The position numbers and the translations under genes were made by a program. From NCBI RefSeq assembly GCF_029714305.1, contig NZ_CP121647.1:1198501-1262500 (forward strand): a stretch of 64,000 nucleotides of DNA, written 5' to 3'. The stretch's first letter is position 1; each line of letters begins with the position of its first letter. Origin of the DNA: Bradyrhizobium sp. CB3481 (GTDB taxonomy: Bacteria; Pseudomonadota; Alphaproteobacteria; Rhizobiales; Xanthobacteraceae). The notes under the pieces were generated by a model. It was not told the origin of the DNA. It did not search any database and worked only from the letters and a program-made list of their open reading frames with translations. Shown here in pieces: positions 53,812 to 62,134 of the stretch.

Positions 53812-53990
53812 CTTTGGTCCAAAATCCGGAAAAACCGGGTTCTTAAGGGTTGGTTTTGGGTTCCCCCGGTAGTTCCGGGGGGCCGCTGGCGCAGCCCTTA
53901 GCATGGCCCGGCCAGCGTTTCGACAGGGATCGGGCAACTGAATTAATGGCGGGTGGCCGGGCCCGGACGCCCGGGCGGTCGCTCCGCGCA

Positions 53991-54734
53991 CTACCTACGC
54001 CAATCTCCCAGGGCCGCCTGCACCAGCGCCAGCGCGGCGACGCCGGCGGTGTCGGCGCGCAGGATGCGGGGGCCGAGGGACAGCCGCAGCGTGTTCGGCT
54101 GTCGCAACAGCAACGCCCGTTCTTCCTCCGCAAACCCGCCTTCCGGGCCGATCAAGACATCGATCCCCGCGGCCGCCTGCGCCGCCTGCAGCGCCGGCAC
54201 GGGGGCGGCCACGTCGCCCGTCTCGTCGCAGAACACCAGCAGCCGCGCGGCCCCGCGCTGGCCGAGAAAGCGGTCGAGCGCGATCGGCTCATCGACCTCG
54301 GCAAGGCTGAGGATGCCGCATTGCTCGGCGGCCTCGATGACATTGGCGCGCATCCGCTCGCTGTTGACCCGCGAGACCTGGGTGTGCCGCGTCAGCACCG
54401 GCTGCAGGCGTGAGGCGCCCATCTCGACCGCCTTCTGCACCATGTAGTCGAGCCGGGCGTGCTTCAGCGGCGCGAAGACATAGGCAATGTCGGGCAGGCG
54501 ATCCTGCGGCCGCGTCTGTGCGATGATCACAAGGCCATCCGCGCGCTTGCGGCCCTCGATCGCCGCGCGCCATTCGCCATCGCGGCCGTTGAACACCAGG
54601 ACGTGATCGCCGGCCGAGAGCCGCAGCACGTTGCCGAGATAGTTGCTCTGGTTGCGCTCCAGCGCGATTTTCGCTCCCTCGTTCAAGGGGGCATCGACGA
54701 ACAGGCGAGCGGCGTTAAAATCGAACTCGGGCAT
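53991..54734 (-). CDS. rsmE: 16S rRNA (uracil(1498)-N(3))-methyltransferase RsmE
   Basis: 247 residues, SPOUT-type. It begins with a PUA-like part (RLFVDAPLNEGAKIALERNQ), then LKHARLDYMVQKAVEMGASR, QPVLTRHTQVSR, and the SAM-binding knot IDVLIGPEGGFAEEERALLL ending LGPRILRADTAGVAAL. It methylates U1498 of 16S rRNA. It follows 180 bp upstream of hisZ-strand genes and is divergent from a secreted protein gene. Confidence 0.96.
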   Translation of the reverse strand: MPEFDFNAARLFVDAPLNEGAKIALERNQSNYLGNVLRLSAGDHVLVFNGRDGEWRAAIEGRKRADGLVIIAQTRPQDRLPDIAYVFAPLKHARLDYMVQKAVEMGASRLQPVLTRHTQVSRVNSERMRANVIEAAEQCGILSLAEVDEPIALDRFLGQRGAARLLVFCDETGDVAAPVPALQAAQAAAGIDVLIGPEGGFAEEERALLLRQPNTLRLSLGPRILRADTAGVAALALVQAALGDWRR

Positions 54735-54770
54735 GGCTTTAGTTCCGTTTCCGGGGCGCTTTTAGCCTAA

Positions 54771-54796
54771 AGCGCTCGAATCCGAGCGCTATTTTT
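54771..54796. other. Hairpin with T-run upstream of rsmE
   Basis: AGCGCTCG (54771-54778), loop AATC, CGAGCGCT (54783-54790), then ATTTTT. It resembles a rho-independent terminator reading rightward, yet no rightward gene ends there. It could be an operator-like dyad or end an unseen antisense transcript. Confidence 0.5.
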
Positions 54797-54940
54797 GACT
54801 TTCCGGGGGCGCTGCGCCGTGCTCCCGCCCCAATCAACGGGTTGTTAACGGGCGGCAGGAATCGTAAAAAGCCCTCCGCAAATCTGCTTCGTTTTTTGAA
54901 GACGTTGGGCTTGCCTGGACCTCGCTGGAGAAAACCTTTG

Positions 54941-55585
54941 ATGATCCGCCGCCTGATTGTGCCGCTGACCGCTGCCGCCATGATCGTTTCCGCGGGCCAC
55001 GTATTTGCACAAGGTGCGTTTCCGGCGCCGTTGCCCAACCAGCAGAGCGCCTCGCCGTTTCCGCCGGTGAATGGCGCAGCGCCGTCGGCCACGGTCGGCG
55101 CGCCGTCGGCGTTCCCCTCACAAGGCGCTGCCCCGGTTTCCCAGGGATTCAGCGGACCGCCGCCGCAGGCCAGCGGTGCAGCCGACGCCTGCATGAAGGG
55201 CTTCGTCCCGCTGCGCGAGGAAGCCGAAAAACGCGGCAAGCTGATCAAGGCCGCGAGCGATCGCAAGGCGCCGCCGGATGAAGCCTGCAAGCTGATCAAG
55301 AATTTCGGCGCGGCCGAAATGAAGATGATCAAATATGTCGAGACCAACTCGGCCAAATGCGGAATTCCGCCACAGATCGCCGACCAGCTCCGGAACGGCC
55401 ACAAGAACACCGAGAAGATGCAAACCCAGGTGTGTAACGTGGCGCAGCAGGCCGCTGCGCGCGGTCCGGCCGGACCCAGCCTCAGCGAAGTGCTCGGCTC
55501 GTCGGCGGCGATGCCCGAGGCGCAGACGGTCAAGAAGGGCGGCAGCACCTTCGATACGCTGAACGGCAACGTTCTCCAGCGATGA
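54941..55585 (+). CDS. Secreted protein of unknown function
   Basis: 214 residues: signal peptide (MIRRLIVPLTAAAMIVSAGH, cut near VFAQ), then a Pro/Ala/Ser-rich stretch, and a helical domain with Cys at DACMKGF, EACKLIK, SAKCGIP and QVCNVAQ. Four Cys probably give two disulfides. GGAG lies upstream of the ATG at 54941; the frame is open from 54842 without a start signal. It precedes ubiA by 10 bp. Confidence 0.8.
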   Translation: MIRRLIVPLTAAAMIVSAGHVFAQGAFPAPLPNQQSASPFPPVNGAAPSATVGAPSAFPSQGAAPVSQGFSGPPPQASGAADACMKGFVPLREEAEKRGKLIKAASDRKAPPDEACKLIKNFGAAEMKMIKYVETNSAKCGIPPQIADQLRNGHKNTEKMQTQVCNVAQQAAARGPAGPSLSEVLGSSAAMPEAQTVKKGGSTFDTLNGNVLQR

Positions 55586-55595
55586 TCCCCCTCCG

Positions 55596-56525
55596 ATGAG
55601 CGACGTGACCGCCCGCGTTGCCGATGCGACCGGCAACTGGGTCGACACGCACGCGCCGGCCTGGTCGCGGCCTTACCTGCGGCTTTCCCGTTTCGATCGC
55701 CCGATCGGATCGTGGCTGCTGTTGATGCCGTGCTGGTGGTCGGCGGCGCTGGCCGCCGGTATCGCGCGCGACGTCTCGTCATTGCCGCTCGTCGTCGCGC
55801 TGTTCTTCATCGGCGCCTTCGTCATGCGCGGCGCCGGCTGCACCTGGAACGACATCACCGACCGCGATCTCGACGCCAAGGTCGAGCGCACGCGCTCGCG
55901 GCCGCTGCCGGCCGGGCAGGTGACCGTAACGCAGGCCTTCGTCTTCCTGGTGCTGCAGGCGCTGATCGGCCTTGCCGTACTCCTGCAGTTCAACCGCTTC
56001 GCCATCCTGACCGGCATCGCCTCGCTCGTCATCGTCGCGATCTATCCCTTCATGAAGCGCATCACCTGGTGGCCGCAGGTCGTGCTGGGCCTTGCCTTCT
56101 CGTGGGGCGCGCTGATGGGATTTGCCGTCACGCTCGGGCGCATCGACCTGACCGCGCTCGTGCTCTATGCCGGCTCGATCGCCTGGGTCATCGGGTATGA
56201 TACGATCTACGCGCATCAGGACGCCGAGGACGACGCGCTGATCGGCGTCAAGTCGACCGCGCGCCTGTTCGGCGAGCGTACGCATCTCGCGCTTTCGGTG
56301 TTTTATCCGCTCGCGGTGGCGCTGATCGGCGCAGCATTCGTGCTCGGCGGCGTGCGCTGGCCGGCCTGGATCGGGCTGGTGGCGTTCGCCGCGCATCTCG
56401 TCTGGCAGATCAAGCGATTGGATATCAGCAATCCCGCGCTGTGCCTGCGCCTGTTCAGGTCCAACCGCGATGCCGGGCTGCTGCTGTTTGCAGGGCTATT
56501 GGTTGATGCGGTGATGCGCGCGTAG
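55596..56525 (+). CDS. ubiA: 4-hydroxybenzoate polyprenyltransferase UbiA
   Basis: 309 residues, integral membrane. RFDRPIGSWLLLMPCWWSAA at the start, NDITDRDLDAKVERTRSRPL (first Asp-rich motif with N-D-x-x-D) and YDTIYAHQDAEDDALIGVKS (second) bind the prenyl diphosphate through Mg. It attaches a polyprenyl chain to 4-hydroxybenzoate in ubiquinone synthesis. It starts 10 bp after the preceding gene. Confidence 0.95.
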   Translation: MSDVTARVADATGNWVDTHAPAWSRPYLRLSRFDRPIGSWLLLMPCWWSAALAAGIARDVSSLPLVVALFFIGAFVMRGAGCTWNDITDRDLDAKVERTRSRPLPAGQVTVTQAFVFLVLQALIGLAVLLQFNRFAILTGIASLVIVAIYPFMKRITWWPQVVLGLAFSWGALMGFAVTLGRIDLTALVLYAGSIAWVIGYDTIYAHQDAEDDALIGVKSTARLFGERTHLALSVFYPLAVALIGAAFVLGGVRWPAWIGLVAFAAHLVWQIKRLDISNPALCLRLFRSNRDAGLLLFAGLLVDAVMRA

Positions 56526-56537
56526 CTCGCAGGTCTG

Positions 56538-56631
56538 GTAGGGTGGGCAAAGGAGCGCAAGCGACGTGCCCACCATCGCTCAACGAGCACGAGCCTTGAT
56601 GGTGGGCACGCTTGCGCTTTGCCCACCCTAC
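56538..56631. repeat. Intergenic inverted repeat, family B (copy 2)
   Basis: GTAGGGTGGGCAAAG (56538-56552) is the exact complement of CTTTGCCCACCCTAC (56617-56631); inner arms GTGCCCACCAT and ATGGTGGGCAC also pair. It is 13 bp after ubiA and can form a long stem. Confidence 0.85.
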
Positions 56632-56805
56632 AACACCGTCAATGTGACTGCCCGACGGGCAAATCACTTCCGATCTTCGGAAATGCCGTCAAAGCCAATA
56701 ATTGCTGAAAATCAGAAATATTCCGCTTCCATTCTGAAGAGGGCGGGAAAGTTTCAGCGAGCCTCGGGCAATCCATGTCGCGAGATTGCCGCCTCATACC
56801 CAGTT

Positions 56806-56886
56806 GTCGTCACCCGCGCAGGCGGGTGACCAGTATTCCAGAGACGGCAGTGGTTCAACCGAGAAGCCGCGGCGTACTGGATCCCC
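56806..56886. repeat. Palindromic repeat, family H (left part, split by the IS)
   Basis: GTCGTCACCCGCGCAGGCGG, CAGTATTCCAGAGACGGCAG and GCCGCGGCGTACTGGATCCC. It aligns with the complete copy at 46640-46744 read in reverse complement. The right remainder (57942-57965, CCCCGCTTTCGCGGGGATGA) lies beyond the IS30 element. Confidence 0.8.
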
Positions 56887-57939
56887 TGGGTTCACAGAAC
56901 AAGTGCAACACCTGCTATGGTGTTGCTGCGATGGGACAATGTTACGGCCAGCTCAGCCTTGAAGAGCGGATCGAGATTTATCGGCTATGTGCAGCCGGAG
57001 AATCGATGCAAATGATAGCCCGCACCCTGGGACGGGCCGTGTCGACAATCAGCCGGGAGATCGGGCGTAACAGCTTGGCCACCAAAGCGTGGTCGGGCGG
57101 ATATGACCCTGTGAGGGCCCAGAAACTGGCCGAACGCCGAAGGCGCTGGGATGGCCGCTTCAAGCTGGCGCGCCAGCCGGCCCTGCAAGATCTGGTGAAA
57201 GACCGCCTTGCGATGGGACACTCTCCCGAACAGATCGCTGGCCGGCTGACGCGCCAACACGGTCACACCGTCGTCAGCCACGAGTCAATCTACCGCTTCG
57301 TCTATCATCGCTCGGCACAAAAGGATTACTGGCATCGCTTGCTGCCTCAACGCAAATCCCGGCGCGGACGCCTCGGCAAACGCGGCGGCAGCGCCGCCAG
57401 TGCCATCAAGTTCCGCCGCTCCATCAGTGAGCGAGCCTGCGATGCCGCCGATCGCGCCACGCCGGGCCATTGGGAAGCCGACTTCATGCTGTTCGCCAAA
57501 TACGGTCAGGGCCTGCTTGTCACCCACGAGCGTCAGTCACGCTACACCATCCTCGATCACCCACCCGACCGCAAAGCCGAACGGACATCCAAGCGTCTTG
57601 CCAAGCTGCTTGAGCCAATCCCCTCGGCGCTGCGCAAAACCCTCACCATCGACAATGGAACGGAGTTTGCGCTCCATTATCGGCTGACCGAGCACCTCGA
57701 CTTGCAGACCTACTTCTGCGACCCCCACTCACCCTGGCAGAAGGGCGGCGTCGAAAACGCCATCGGCAGACTCAGACGACGATTGCCTCGAAAGACCAAC
57801 CTTGCCGATCTCTCAAGGCGCCAGATCGCTAGATCGTCCAGGCTTACAATGAAACTCCGCGAAAATGCCTCGACTTCAGAACGCCAGCCGAGGCATTCTC
57901 GCTCCTCAAATCAACCGTTGCACTTCAAACGTGAATCCA
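56887..57939. mobile_element. IS30-family insertion sequence
   Basis: About 1053 bp. Imperfect 23-bp terminal inverted repeats: left 56887-56909 (TGGGTTCAC-N5-AAGTGCAAC) and right 57917-57939, whose complement is TGGATTCAC-N5-AAGTGCAAC. One transposase gene fills the inside. The outer flanks are the two halves of one palindromic repeat. TCCCC occurs at 56882-56886 and 57942-57946, a possible target duplication, although the right copy is two bases away from the inferred end. Confidence 0.85.
56931..57934 (+). pseudogene. IS30 family transposase, frameshifted near the C-terminus
   Basis: YGQLSLEERIEIYRLCAAGE and MIARTLGRAVSTISREIGRN form the N-terminal helix-turn-helix. The DDE core is HWEADF (Asp 184), TIDNGTEF (Asp 241) and WQKGGVENAIGR (Glu 275), with the 33-residue spacing typical of IS30. 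After about residue 300 (57830) the frame changes: a one-base loss separates it from IVQAYNETPRKCLDFRTPAE, the normal family end, which would stop at 57934. The uncorrected frame runs to 57962, beyond the right inverted repeat. The catalytic residues are intact, but the C-terminus is altered. Confidence 0.88.
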
Positions 57940-57941
57940 TC

Positions 57942-57965
57942 TCCCCGCTTTCGCGGGGATGACAA
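57942..57965. repeat. Palindromic repeat, family H (right part)
   Basis: CCCCGCTTTCGCGGGGATGA lies directly after the IS. It completes the element that begins at 56806, and matches the start of the reverse-oriented copy at 46640. Confidence 0.75.
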
Positions 57966-57986
57966 TAGAGTGTGCGGCGCTCTCCA

Positions 57987-58065
57987 CGTCATTGCGAGCG
58001 CCGCGAAGCAATCCATTCATCCCCGAGCCGAGACGTGGATTTGCTTCGCTGCGCTCGCAATGACG
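57987..58065. repeat. Intergenic palindromic repeat, family I
   Basis: CGTCATTGCGAGCG (57987-58000) is the exact complement of CGCTCGCAATGACG (58052-58065); inner GAAGCAATCC roughly pairs with GGATTTGCTTC. Such attgcgagcg elements are common in rhizobia. It lies just beyond the stop codon (58074) of the leftward DUF6101 gene. Confidence 0.85.
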
Positions 58066-58073
58066 AGGCAAAC

Positions 58074-58607
58074 CTAATCTCGCGCGATGATCTCGCGTTC
58101 GTCGCGGTGAACGGTCTCGGTATTGTCGAAATTGCCGAGCCGGCGGCGCATCAGGAATTTCGAGCGGCGGGCGCGGATCGCGTTGTGGCGGCGGCGGCGG
58201 GCGGCCGGTTCGTGGTCGTCGCTTTCGGTCAGCAGCGGCAGCGCGAGGATGTCGCTCCACATCTGCCAGGCGGTGGCGATCTCCTCGTGATCGGAGCTCA
58301 CGCACAGGGGAATGTTCAGCGAGGGGTCGCGATGCGCCAGCACCAGCATCTGCGCCTCGTCGAGACCGCGGAGGGCGACGCCGAGAAAGTCGCTGACGCG
58401 GACGTTGATCGCCATCCGCATGCCGAGCACGGCACGGTGCAGCACCACGCGTTCGCGATGAAGCTCGATCTTCCGCACGCCACCGTCTGCGCGGGTGTCG
58501 TGCGCATGGAAGCTGAGCGGCAGAGAAAGAGGGTCGAGCCGCAGTGCGCGGCTCGACCCGGCGGGATTGATCCCGCTTGTTGCTGTTTGACGCCTCACGG
58601 CTCTCAT
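58074..58607 (-). CDS. DUF6101 family protein
   Basis: 177 residues, basic. SGINPAGSSRALRLDPLSLP, GVRKIELHRERVVLHRAVLG and MRMAINVRVSDFLGVALRGL are recognisable as the rhizobial DUF6101 pattern, possibly PilZ-like in layout (RLDP... GVALR). No signal peptide. Function unknown. Confidence 0.75.
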   Translation of the reverse strand: MRAVRRQTATSGINPAGSSRALRLDPLSLPLSFHAHDTRADGGVRKIELHRERVVLHRAVLGMRMAINVRVSDFLGVALRGLDEAQMLVLAHRDPSLNIPLCVSSDHEEIATAWQMWSDILALPLLTESDDHEPAARRRRHNAIRARRSKFLMRRRLGNFDNTETVHRDEREIIARD

Positions 58608-58716
58608 CTCCCCGCCGGGATTATGTTCCCGGTCGATACGCGAGACCTTAGCGGAAGCGTTTCCGTTCCGCCTTAAAAAGCCTGGTTAAGGAGACGTCAC
58701 CCGCCCTCCATCTGCC

Positions 58717-58764
58717 CGCATGATTGACAAGACCTTGGCGCGCATGATTGACGAGACCTTGCGC
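58717..58764. repeat. Two-copy 24-bp tandem repeat
   Basis: CGCATGATTGACAAGACC (58717) and CGCATGATTGACGAGACC (58741) start two adjacent 24-bp units that differ at three positions. The period keeps a reading frame in step: a short open frame (58720-58818) would read MIDKTLAR-MIDETLRK, then CxxC. No ribosome-binding site is present. Confidence 0.7.
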
Positions 58765-58866
58765 AAATGCCGAAATTGTTTGGCATTTGGCGGCGCAAAA
58801 TGCTTGAACTCCCTGTGAATCAGGCACATCTGATGGCCTTGTCGATTTGCGTTCCCGCTCCCCTCA

Positions 58867-60285
58867 ATGTCAGGGACTTTGTTTGTGAACTCTTCACCAT
58901 CCACGACGTCATCGCCTTCAAAGGCACCTGACACCTCCGCCCTGTTCGATCAATCGGCGCTGTCGACGTTGGCGCAGCGCCTGGTCGAGGCTGCCCGGCG
59001 CGCCGGCGCGGATGCCGCCGATGCGGTTGCGGTGCGCGGCGTCTCGCAAGGGGTCGAGGTGCGGGACGGCCGGGTCGAGGAATCCGAGCGATCGGAGGGC
59101 GACGATGTCGGCCTGCGGGTGCTGGTCGGCCAGCGCCAGGCGGTGGTCTCGACCAATGACATTTCCGGTGATGGCATCGCCAAGCTCGCCGAGCGGGCAG
59201 TCGCGATGGCCCGCGTCGCGCCTGACGACAAATATGTCGGCCTCGCCGATCCATCGCTGCTGGCGCGTGAGTTCGCCGATCTCGACCTGCTCGACCGTAC
59301 TGTTCCTGATACGGCCGAACTGGAGCGCCGCGCCTGCGAGGCGGAGGCCGCGGGCCTGGCGGTCAAGGGTGTGACCAAGTCGGGCGGCGCGTCCGCATCG
59401 AGCGGTATCGGCGGCATGGTGCTGGTGACCTCGACCGGCTTCCATGGTTCCTATCTGCGCTCCAGCCACGGCATCTCGATGACCGCGATATCAGGCGAAG
59501 GCACCGGCATGGAGCGCGATTACGATTTCACTTCCGCGCCGCACGCCTCCGACCTCGATTCGCCCGAAAGCGTCGGCCGCCGGGCAGGGGAGCGCACCGT
59601 GGCACGCGCCAATCCGCGCAAGGTAGAAACCTGCAAGGTGCCTGTCGTATACGACCCCCGCGTCGCGGGGTCGATCGTCGGCCATCTCGTCGGCGCCATC
59701 AACGGCGCCTCGATCGCGCGCAAGACGAGCTTTCTGAAGGACCGGATGGGCGAGCAGCTATTCGCCAAGGACATCCGCATTATCGACGATCCGCTTCGCG
59801 TGCGCGGCCTGCGCTCGCAGACCTTCGATGCCGAGGGCGTCAAGGTGAAGAAGCACGCACTGATCGACGAAGGCGTGCTGACCACGTGGCTGCTCGATTG
59901 CGCCACCGCGCGCGAGCTCGGGCTGGTCACGACCGGCCACGCCCATCGCGGCGTCTCGTCTTCGCCCTCGCCGGGGTCGTATAATCTGCATCTCGAACCC
60001 GGTGCGATGACGCCGAAGGAACTGATCTCCGACATCAAGCAGGGCTTTTACGTCACCGACCTGATCGGTTCCGGTGTTAACGGCGTCACCGGCGACTACA
60101 GCCGCGGCGCCTCCGGCTTCTGGATCGAGAATGGCGAGATCACCTATCCCGTCAGCGAGGTGACCATCGCTGGACATTTGCTGGCGATGTTCAAATCGCT
60201 GGTTCCTGCCAACGACCTGGAGTTCCGCTACGGCGTCAATGCGCCGACGCTGCGTATCGAGGGCCTAACGCTTGGCGGACGTTAA
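58867..60285 (+). CDS. pmbA: TldE/PmbA family protease subunit
   Basis: 472 residues. AAVRGVSQGVEV-type start of the domain, GLRVLVGQRQAVVSTNDIS, the central region with MVLVTSTGFHGSYLRSSHG, and GASGFWIENGEITYPVSEVT near the end. TldD/TldE form a heterodimeric metalloprotease that matures microcin B17-type and PqqA-like peptides; TldE itself is non-catalytic. tldD is not in the window. It overlaps the next gene by 14 bp. Confidence 0.92.
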   Translation: MSGTLFVNSSPSTTSSPSKAPDTSALFDQSALSTLAQRLVEAARRAGADAADAVAVRGVSQGVEVRDGRVEESERSEGDDVGLRVLVGQRQAVVSTNDISGDGIAKLAERAVAMARVAPDDKYVGLADPSLLAREFADLDLLDRTVPDTAELERRACEAEAAGLAVKGVTKSGGASASSGIGGMVLVTSTGFHGSYLRSSHGISMTAISGEGTGMERDYDFTSAPHASDLDSPESVGRRAGERTVARANPRKVETCKVPVVYDPRVAGSIVGHLVGAINGASIARKTSFLKDRMGEQLFAKDIRIIDDPLRVRGLRSQTFDAEGVKVKKHALIDEGVLTTWLLDCATARELGLVTTGHAHRGVSSSPSPGSYNLHLEPGAMTPKELISDIKQGFYVTDLIGSGVNGVTGDYSRGASGFWIENGEITYPVSEVTIAGHLLAMFKSLVPANDLEFRYGVNAPTLRIEGLTLGGR

Positions 60286-61081
60286 TACTGCCGAAAAGCT
60301 CTGGCTGCGCGACGCGGCACTGCTGCGCGATACCGTGCGCGAGGCCGGCGCGCTGGCGCTGTCGCTGTTTCGCACTGACCTAAAGAACTGGACCAAAGGC
60401 GCTTCATCGCCGGTCTCCGAGGCCGACATCGCCGTCAACAATCTCGTGGAACGGCGGCTGCGCGCGGCGACGCCGGATTATGGCTGGTTGTCGGAGGAGA
60501 GCGTCGACGACGATTCCCGCCTCGGCAAGAAGCTATGCTGGATCGTCGATCCGATCGACGGCACCCGGGCCTATCTCGCCCATCGCGAGGACTGGTGCGT
60601 GAGCGTGGCGCTGGTTGCGGGGTCGACGCCGGTGCTCGCGGCCGTGTTCGCCCCGGTCAGCGACGAATTCTTCTTCGCGGTGCGCGGGCAGGGCACCACG
60701 CATAACGAAAAGCCGGTGCGTGCCACCGCGGGAACGGAGCTCGATTTTTCCCGCATGGCCGGGCCGAAGCCGCTGGTGCAGCGGCTGAGCACCTCGCCGG
60801 GCGACATCACGCTGCATCCGCGAATCGGATCGCTGGCGCTTAGGCTGTGCCGGGTCGCGGATGGCAGCCTCGATGCTGCTTTTGCGGGCGGCCAGAGCCG
60901 CGATTGGGATCTTGCCGCGGCGAATTTGATCGTGCAGGAAGCGAATGGTAGAATGACCGCGCTCTCGGGGGATACGATTGAGTACAATCGCCGGGAGGTG
61001 ATGCACGGGGTACTGGTGGCGGCGGGGCACGATCGGCATGCACGTATTGTCGAGCATTTCCGGGATCATCGGTTGCCCTGA
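60272..61081 (+). CDS. Inositol monophosphatase family (CysQ-like) phosphatase
   Basis: 269 residues. WIVDPIDGTRAYLAHREDWC carries the metal-binding D-P-I-D-G-T motif, LSEES the upstream Glu, and GGQSRDWDLAAANLIVQEAN the C-terminal Asp motif. The family dephosphorylates 3'-phosphoadenosine-5'-phosphate (CysQ) or inositol phosphates. A TTG start at 60272 overlaps pmbA by 14 bp. The position in this gene order (before the Kdo genes) is conserved in related genera, to my knowledge. Confidence 0.9.
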   Translation: MADVNTAEKLWLRDAALLRDTVREAGALALSLFRTDLKNWTKGASSPVSEADIAVNNLVERRLRAATPDYGWLSEESVDDDSRLGKKLCWIVDPIDGTRAYLAHREDWCVSVALVAGSTPVLAAVFAPVSDEFFFAVRGQGTTHNEKPVRATAGTELDFSRMAGPKPLVQRLSTSPGDITLHPRIGSLALRLCRVADGSLDAAFAGGQSRDWDLAAANLIVQEANGRMTALSGDTIEYNRREVMHGVLVAAGHDRHARIVEHFRDHRLP

Positions 61082-61175
61082 TTAGGTCGAAATCCGTGCC
61101 ACAAATCCATCCCGTTCATACCGCGATTCATCGTATCGCTCCTGCTTGCCGGGCATTTCGTTAGGAAAGACCACC

Positions 61176-61415
61176 ATGCCAGATAATGCCCCGCAGCAAT
61201 TGCTGCATCTCGTCATCGGCGGCGAGCTGACCGATCTCGAACACGTCACGTTCAAGGACCTCGACCAGGTCGACATCGTCGGCGTCTATCCCAATTACGC
61301 ATCCGCCCTCGCGGCCTGGAAGGCGAAGGCGCAGCAGACCGTGGACAACGCCCACATGCGCTATTTCGTGGTCCACCTCCACCGGCTGCTCGATCCAGGT
61401 CAAGACGCGAAGTAA
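61176..61415 (+). CDS. DUF4170 family protein
   Basis: 79 residues: QQLLHLVIGGELTDLEHVTF then KDLDQVDIVGVYPNYASALA and AAWKAKAQQTVDNAHMRYFV. It matches DUF4170, a short alphaproteobacterial protein normally found between the phosphatase and Kdo-transferase genes. AGGAAAG lies six bases before the ATG. Function unknown. Confidence 0.88.
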   Translation: MPDNAPQQLLHLVIGGELTDLEHVTFKDLDQVDIVGVYPNYASALAAWKAKAQQTVDNAHMRYFVVHLHRLLDPGQDAK

Positions 61416-61420
61416 TCCAG

Positions 61421-62134
61421 TTGAAACGTCTCCTTCGCGATTTGCTGCGCAGCACGTTCGTTCAGCGCGCGCTGGGTGTGCTTGCGGCCGAGTATCTGCG
61501 GCTGGTCTGGCTGACCAGTCGCTTCAGCTATGAGCCGGCCGACATCTATGAGCAGGTCGAGCCGGAAATGCCGGCGATCTTCGCGTTCTGGCACGGCCAG
61601 CACTTCATGACGCCGTTCATCAAGACCAAGGACAGCTACCGCGCCAAGGTCCTGATATCGCGGCACCGCGACGGCGAATTCAATGCGATTGCCGCCGAGC
61701 GGCTTGGCATTGGAACCATCCGAGGCTCCGGCGATCATGGCGGCGCGTTTCACCGCAAGGGCGGCGTCGGCGCCTTCCGCGAGATGGTGCAGGCGCTGGA
61801 GGACGGCTGGAACGTCGCGACCACGGCCGACGTGCCGAAGCGCGCGCGGGTGGTGGGGCTCGGCGTCATCATGCTGGCGCGCGAATCAGGCCGGCCGATC
61901 ATGCCTTTTGCGATGGTCACAAGCCGGTTCATCCGGTTGAAGAACTGGGACTCTACCACCATCAATTTGCCATTTGGGCGCGGTGCGCTGGTTGGCATTG
62001 AGCATATATTTGTACCGCCCGACGCCGACGCCGAAACTATGGAAAAGCTGCGGCTTAAGGTAGAAGCTTTACTGAACGAAGCGACTCGCCGCGCCTATGC
62101 GGCGGTCGGTCGTCCGGAGGCCGCTCTTGGCTAA
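61421..62134 (+). CDS. DUF374/lysophospholipid acyltransferase family protein
   Basis: 237 residues. FAFWHGQHFMTPFIKTK is the acyltransferase H-x4-D-like block, LISRHRDGEFNAIAAERLG follows and EDGWNVATTADVPKRARVVG. The DUF374 protein family is related to lysophospholipid acyltransferases and almost always precedes waaA; its role in lipid A or Kdo acylation is presumed. TTG start at 61421, five bases after the previous stop. Confidence 0.88.
   Translation: MKRLLRDLLRSTFVQRALGVLAAEYLRLVWLTSRFSYEPADIYEQVEPEMPAIFAFWHGQHFMTPFIKTKDSYRAKVLISRHRDGEFNAIAAERLGIGTIRGSGDHGGAFHRKGGVGAFREMVQALEDGWNVATTADVPKRARVVGLGVIMLARESGRPIMPFAMVTSRFIRLKNWDSTTINLPFGRGALVGIEHIFVPPDADAETMEKLRLKVEALLNEATRRAYAAVGRPEAALG

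Larger units (their letters stand above)
56526..56886. other. Intergenic region with two repeat elements before the IS
   Basis: Contains family B copy 2 (56538-56631) and the left part of family H (56806-56886). The stretch between them (56632-56805) is AT-richer and carries no recognised gene. Confidence 0.5.

Noticed and set aside
56775..57962. Genomic island around the IS30 element
   Set aside because: Flanks are ubiA and a DUF6101 gene with ordinary composition, and no integrase or tRNA attachment site is present; it is a single insertion.
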